Below are positions 60,448-64,000 of a DNA stretch of 64,000 bases, in pieces (within the stretch, counting starts at the first letter, position 1; each line of letters begins with the position of its first letter). The notes under the pieces were generated by a model. It was not told the origin of the DNA. It searched no databases and was given only the letters and a program-made list of their open reading frames with translations. The position numbers and the translations under genes are program-made. Where the stretch lies: the NCBI GenBank assembly GCA_031291725.1, contig JARLIM010000037.1:1-64000 (forward strand), read 5' to 3'. This stretch comes from Acetobacteraceae bacterium. GTDB lineage: Bacteria > Pseudomonadota > Alphaproteobacteria > Acetobacterales > Acetobacteraceae.

Positions 60448-61188
60448 ATGAACAGCGATCCCAATTTTTCATCCCTGCTGGCCAGCATCGCACGTTGCGA
60501 TGCGGTCTATGAGCCGGATGACCAGATTGCCCGCCACCGCTTCAGCCAACTTGGCTCAACCGTGTTGGGCCGATATTGCGACGCGGGTCATCAGGCGATC
60601 GCCCACCGCGATCCTGACGGATGGGCAACGTTGACAATCTGCGGCACACGGGTTTCCGAAGGTTCATTGCGCGAACATGCCGTCGATTTATTCGAAGACG
60701 TTGATTTTTCCCCGCGCGATATCGGCAATGGTGTTCAGGTGGCCGCTGGTGCCATCGACGGCTTGGGCAGTGTCTATTCCTGGGCGGTTGCACTGCTCCA
60801 AGACCAGGAACTCATCCGCGTGGAGGGGCACAGTCTTGGCGGACAGCGCACACATCTCGCACCGCTCTTTGTGCCGATCTCCAGATTGGATCGCGCCATC
60901 GCCTGGGAACCGCCCAAGGCGGCCAACGACACGTTTTATCAGACATATGCGCCAGCGATCGCGCGCACCATCACCATCTTGAACGGAGCCGATCCCTGGG
61001 CTGCATGGCCTTGGATCAGCGGGGGGCTCGTCCATCCGCCTGGTCCGATCCTGTGGCTGCACAATGCCAATTGGAGTTGGATAACACGAGAATCCTGGCC
61101 CGGCGGAGAGATGCTCAGTGCTTCGGATCATGACGTCAGCCAGATCCTGCTTTCCGTTCAACACCTTTCTGCCGCCTTGCCCGGTTAG
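60448..61188 (+). CDS. lipase-like alpha/beta hydrolase at the end of the phage cluster
   Basis: 246 residues from ATG 60448 (GGAGGA seven bases upstream). The nucleophile elbow is intact: VEGHSLGG with Ser129. NGADPWAAWPW and ASDHDVSQI could provide Asp and His, so it resembles class 3 lipases. There is no signal peptide. It lies after the endolysin, so it may act on membrane or envelope lipids at lysis, or be a gene carried for the host's benefit. Confidence 0.72.
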   Translation: MNSDPNFSSLLASIARCDAVYEPDDQIARHRFSQLGSTVLGRYCDAGHQAIAHRDPDGWATLTICGTRVSEGSLREHAVDLFEDVDFSPRDIGNGVQVAAGAIDGLGSVYSWAVALLQDQELIRVEGHSLGGQRTHLAPLFVPISRLDRAIAWEPPKAANDTFYQTYAPAIARTITILNGADPWAAWPWISGGLVHPPGPILWLHNANWSWITRESWPGGEMLSASDHDVSQILLSVQHLSAALPG

Positions 61189-61194
61189 AGCAAC

Positions 61195-62544
61195 TTAGCC
61201 CATCAGATCCAACTCGGTCATCCGCCGACCCAGCATGCGACCCGACCAGATCCAAGTCAGCACCAAACAGGCCAGAGCTGCGACGGCCATCGGCAGTCCG
61301 GCAAATCCAAACACTGCTTTGAAATCATGGTTTTGCGAGAGTATTCCGGCAGCAAGTGGGCCAACAAATCCGCCAAGACGTCCGATGCCCTGCGCAAAAC
61401 CAGCACCTTTGGATCGGATCGATGTCGGGTATAACAGGCCACCGAGCGCGCTGAAGCCAACCTGCGATCCCAGCACCGCGAAACCGTAGACGAAGATCAG
61501 AATTTGTACCCCGCCAATGGCAAGGTCCTGCGTTGCCATCACAATTGCCGCAACGATACCAAAGCCAAGCGCCAGAACCAGGGCGATGGCACCGAGCGCA
61601 TCCAAGCCCACGCCCACGGCGATGCCACCGAACACGCCGCCGATATAGTAGTAGGAAGCGCTCGCATCCGCTGCTTCCGGCGGCAACCCGAGGCTGCGCA
61701 GCCCCACCGCAAGCCAGGAATTGATGTAAAAATTGCTGAACATTACCCCCATAAAGCCCAGCCATAGCAGCGGGGTCATGATACGGCGCCTGTTAGAGAA
61801 CAGATCGGCAATGCGACCGCGGCCATGGTGATGCTCATCAATCACCAATTTCGCGTCAGGCGGGATGATCGTGGCCCCGGCCAGGCGCTGAACGATGCGC
61901 ATCAGGCTCGCCTGATTTTTGCCGTGGACCGCCAGGTATTTCATCGATTCCGGCATCAACAGCGCGATGATCGGGATCATCGATAAGGGAATGACCGCGC
62001 CGATCACATACAGCCAACGCCAAGGAGGGCTGTGCAGGTGGGCGCTGATCTGACCAGCCAATGCGCCGCCGGCCGTTACCCCCATGAAGCTGATCGTCGT
62101 CAGCGTCGCCCGGATTTTGGCAGGGGTGTATTCCACCATCATCGCCGCAACGTTGGGCAGCATCGCGCCGAGGCCGATGCCAACGAAGAAACGCAGCCCA
62201 ATCAGTTCGTTGACACTCGTGGTTTGGCTACAGGCCAGACTGCCGAGGCCAAAAATCATCTGCGCCGCCAGGATGCCAATTTTTCGACCGTGGCGATCCC
62301 CCAGATAGCCACCGCTGATGGCGCCCAGCAGCATCCCCAAGATGGCGGCACTGAAGGCGGGGGCCATTTGCGCGCGCGTGATGTGGAACTCCGCGATCAC
62401 GCCCGGTGCCGTCAGCCCCACCACGCCCAGATCATAGCCGTCAGAGACCTGGCCGAAAAAGCAGAGAATACACACCAGAAGCGAGAGACCTCTGAGCGGC
62501 TTTTTGTCGATTATGTCGGAGATGTTGAATTCACTTTGAGTCAT
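61195..62544 (-). CDS. AAHS-family aromatic acid:H+ symporter (MFS)
   Basis: 449 residues and 12 membrane helices. The helix 1 motif GQVSDGYDLGVVGLTAPGVI with the essential Asp and the loop GGYLGDRHGRKIGILAAQM are the marks of 4-hydroxybenzoate/protocatechuate transporters of the PcaK group. It imports aromatic acids by proton symport. Upstream lies a three-part operator of IclR type. It fits the ligJ gene, which encodes a step of protocatechuate 4,5-cleavage, though that gene is 55 kb away. Confidence 0.88.
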   Translation of the reverse strand: MTQSEFNISDIIDKKPLRGLSLLVCILCFFGQVSDGYDLGVVGLTAPGVIAEFHITRAQMAPAFSAAILGMLLGAISGGYLGDRHGRKIGILAAQMIFGLGSLACSQTTSVNELIGLRFFVGIGLGAMLPNVAAMMVEYTPAKIRATLTTISFMGVTAGGALAGQISAHLHSPPWRWLYVIGAVIPLSMIPIIALLMPESMKYLAVHGKNQASLMRIVQRLAGATIIPPDAKLVIDEHHHGRGRIADLFSNRRRIMTPLLWLGFMGVMFSNFYINSWLAVGLRSLGLPPEAADASASYYYIGGVFGGIAVGVGLDALGAIALVLALGFGIVAAIVMATQDLAIGGVQILIFVYGFAVLGSQVGFSALGGLLYPTSIRSKGAGFAQGIGRLGGFVGPLAAGILSQNHDFKAVFGFAGLPMAVAALACLVLTWIWSGRMLGRRMTELDLMG

Positions 62545-62629
62545 TTCTGACAGGCCACAGTCAAGCAGCCACGAATATACTGGTTCACCGATATCCCCCC
62601 TCTGACTGCTTATCAGCAGTTATTTATGA

Positions 62630-62669
62630 AAAATGTGCGCATTGCGCACATTTTGATCAAAAATGTGCT
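62630..62669. promoter_or_regulatory. tripartite operator (palindrome plus direct repeat), IclR/PobR/PcaU-like
   Basis: AAAATGTGCGCA (62630-62641) and TGCGCACATTTT (62643-62654) form a perfect 25-base palindrome with one central base. A third copy of the half-site, AAAATGTGCT, starts at 62660, exactly 30 bases after the first. Three 10-base repeats, two inverted and one direct, is the arrangement known for PobR and PcaU. It lies 86-125 bases upstream of the transporter start. Confidence 0.7.
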
Positions 62670-62851
62670 TGTGCTGGCAAGATATGTCAAGGCAAAGCCT
62701 CGGTGTGCTGCGCTGAAGCTCGGGATCCAAAATTTTTCAACATTGATTTGAGGCGCGATGTATCAGACCGGGCCGTATGGCCGCCATTGGGTCTGTCGTC
62801 TTTCGCGCAGGGCGATGTATCGCCACCCCCCAAACCCAACACATACCAAAA

Positions 62852-62880
62852 CGGCCCCACCGAGACATTCGGTGAGGCCG
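62852..62880 (-). terminator. terminator of pyrE
   Basis: CGGCC-C-CACCGA pairs with TCGGTG-A-GGCCG around a 5-base loop with one mismatch. On the minus strand it lies 28 bases after the pyrE stop codon and is followed by TTTTGG. Confidence 0.65.
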
Positions 62881-62908
62881 TGTCAATCGCATCGAAACTC
62901 GACTCAGT

Positions 62909-63634
62909 TCAGGCCTTCGCGGCCTTCACGGCCGCGGCTTCTTCGGCACTGCCGACGCCGCCATGGGCGGCTGACCAAGCCACCGGATTTTCCAGGAAGC
63001 GGCGCACTTCGGTCAGGGCCGATTCGCTGAAATACGGGCGGTCCTTGCAGGCTTCCAGCACATCCCACCACGTGGCCAGGGCGTGCAGTTGGATGTCCAT
63101 CTTGTTCAGCGTCTCGAAGCTGCCTGGGAAGACACCGTAGAAGAAGACGACGAAGGTGTGATTGATGATCGCACCGGCTTCCCGCAGCGCATTGGCGAAT
63201 TGGATTTTCGAGCCGCCATCGGTGGTCAGATCTTCCACCAACAGCGTGTTCTTGCCTTCCGGCACGTCGCCTTCGATGAGCGCGTTGCGGCCGAAGCCCT
63301 TGGGTTTCTTCCGCACATAGGCCATCGGCGCCATCATGCGATCGGCGATCCAGGCGGCGAAGGGGATGCCGGCGGTCTCGCCACCGACCACGGCTTCGAT
63401 GGTCTCGAAGCCGACATGGCGACCGATCTTCTCCACCGCCAGCTCGCAAATCTTGGCGCGGGCGCGCGGGAAATAGATGATGCGGCGGCAGTCGATATAG
63501 ACTGGCGACTTCCACCCCGAAGTGAAGGTATATGGCTCCTCGGGACGGAAGTTGACGGCCTTGATCTCCAGCAGGATACGCGCGGTGGTCAGGGCGGCGT
63601 CACGGTCCCACGGCGTTTGCTGGTTTGCGGTCAT
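62909..63634 (-). CDS. pyrE: orotate phosphoribosyltransferase
   Basis: 241 residues from MTANQQTPWDRDAAL (start 63634). The PRPP-binding motif LLVEDLTTDGGSKI and the orotate loop YTFTSGWKSPVYIDCR are present, with the Lys-rich flexible loop RKKPKGFGRNALIEG between. It makes OMP from orotate and PRPP in pyrimidine synthesis. It is about 25 residues longer than the E. coli enzyme, mainly in an Ala-rich C-terminal tail. It is divergent from the ELM1-family gene. Confidence 0.93.
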   Translation of the reverse strand: MTANQQTPWDRDAALTTARILLEIKAVNFRPEEPYTFTSGWKSPVYIDCRRIIYFPRARAKICELAVEKIGRHVGFETIEAVVGGETAGIPFAAWIADRMMAPMAYVRKKPKGFGRNALIEGDVPEGKNTLLVEDLTTDGGSKIQFANALREAGAIINHTFVVFFYGVFPGSFETLNKMDIQLHALATWWDVLEACKDRPYFSESALTEVRRFLENPVAWSAAHGGVGSAEEAAAVKAAKA

Positions 63635-63726
63635 CTGCGGCTTCTCCGTCGTGACGTTGGCATATGGATGGTTGCGCACTCCTACTAGGAGTGCCGCCCC
63701 GCGTCCATGTTGAGGAGCGCAATAGG

Positions 63727-64000
63727 GTGATCTGGGTTCTGGAAGATCCACGAGCGGGCACAGCCGCGCAAGCCATCGGTATCGCCGAGCGGCTTGGCAT
63801 GCCGTTCCGTCGCCTGAAGATGGCCTGGACCTGGAAAGCCCACATTGCCGGTTTTGCCCCCAACGGCTCGCTGATGGGCGTAACGCCAGCGTTTGCCAAG
63901 GATTTGCCCCGCGATGAGACGCCAAAGCTGGTGATTTCCGCCGGCCGCCGTTCTGCCCCGGTGGCGCTGTGGTTGAAGGCGCGCTTCGGCTGCAAACTGG
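63727..64000 (+). CDS. ELM1/GtrOC1-family putative glycosyltransferase, N-terminal part (3' truncated by window)
   Basis: GTG at 63727 is preceded by GAGGAGC nine bases upstream, and the frame stays open to the window edge (91 codons). The sequence VIWVLEDPRAGTAAQAIGIA, followed by PFRRLKMAWTWKAHIAG and KLVISAGRRSAPVALWLKAR, is the typical start of the mitochondrial fission ELM1/DUF1022 family, thought to be glycosyltransferases of envelope polysaccharides. The downstream half is outside the window. Confidence 0.8.
   Translation, partial: MIWVLEDPRAGTAAQAIGIAERLGMPFRRLKMAWTWKAHIAGFAPNGSLMGVTPAFAKDLPRDETPKLVISAGRRSAPVALWLKARFGCKL

Larger units (their letters stand above)
62545..62908. other. 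364-base gap between AAHS transporter and pyrE
   Basis: No gene is supported here. It holds the operator and promoter of the transporter (62590-62670), a GC-poor stretch at 62725-62750, and the pyrE terminator hairpin at 62852-62880. The middle (62670-62850) shows nothing recognisable. Confidence 0.5.

Noticed and set aside
1..64000. tRNA or tmRNA genes, including one as a prophage attachment site
   Set aside because: I scanned for T-loop and acceptor patterns near the phage cluster ends and elsewhere and found none that folds.

Overview
The window is 64 kb of GC-rich bacterial chromosome with no rRNA, tRNA, CRISPR array or recognisable insertion sequence. The gene content fits an alphaproteobacterium, and the protein flavours suggest Rhodospirillales/Acetobacteraceae: a complete-looking sulfur oxidation block, NasS/NasT, LigJ, and pyrE beside an ELM1-family gene. 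That placement is an inference. No marker gene is present to prove it.

Region by region. (1) 1-1876: the 3' end of an SMC/YhaN-like ATPase gene, then two near-identical copies of a small unknown gene with an AT-richer helix-turn-helix-like gene between them. (2) 2077-7184: a secreted c-haem/beta-propeller protein, a DUF6455 protein, ligJ (4-oxalomesaconate hydratase of protocatechuate/gallate 4,5-cleavage) and an EamA exporter. (3) 7191-11745, minus strand: a sulfide/persulfide operon in the order peroxiredoxin, ArsR-type repressor, TauE exporter, persulfide dioxygenase, sulfurtransferase-like/SQR fusion. (4) 11908-20494, minus strand: a tightly coupled sox operon, soxC-soxD-(haem-less cytochrome tail)-soxY-soxZ-(59-aa ORF)-soxB-DsrE-like-Tat protein-binding protein-metallohydrolase-cytochrome c. 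soxX and soxA are not present as full genes; tiny coupled ORFs sit exactly in their usual slots. An OmpR/EnvZ-type pair is divergent from soxC. (5) 22665-30773: nasS/nasT, an exported FAH-family protein, a DHA2 efflux pump, and a GST-ornithine decarboxylase-O-acetyltransferase operon. (6) 30902-32230: a secreted repeat-rich surface protein.

(7) 32553-61188: an approximately 28-kb contractile-tailed (myovirus-like) structural cluster. It has a divergent XRE repressor and GcrA-like start, an rlpA gene on the opposite strand, then terL, portal, scaffold, capsid, connectors, sheath, tube, a G/GT tail chaperone pair with a textbook GGGAAAC slippery site, a very short tape-measure candidate, baseplate hub/V/W/J/I, a glycine-rich fibre, an adaptor, two large spike/fibre genes, and a lysis cassette with a lipase-like gene. 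No integrase, replication genes or attachment sites are visible, so it may be a remnant, a domesticated particle, or a prophage whose integration module lies elsewhere. (8) 61195-64000: an AAHS aromatic-acid transporter with a striking tripartite palindromic operator, pyrE, and the start of an ELM1-family gene.

How the parts work together: the persulfide operon detoxifies sulfide and sulfane sulfur to sulfite, and the sox operon oxidises carrier-bound sulfur in the periplasm and passes electrons to c-type cytochromes. LigJ and the AAHS transporter both point to aromatic-acid catabolism, although they lie 55 kb apart.
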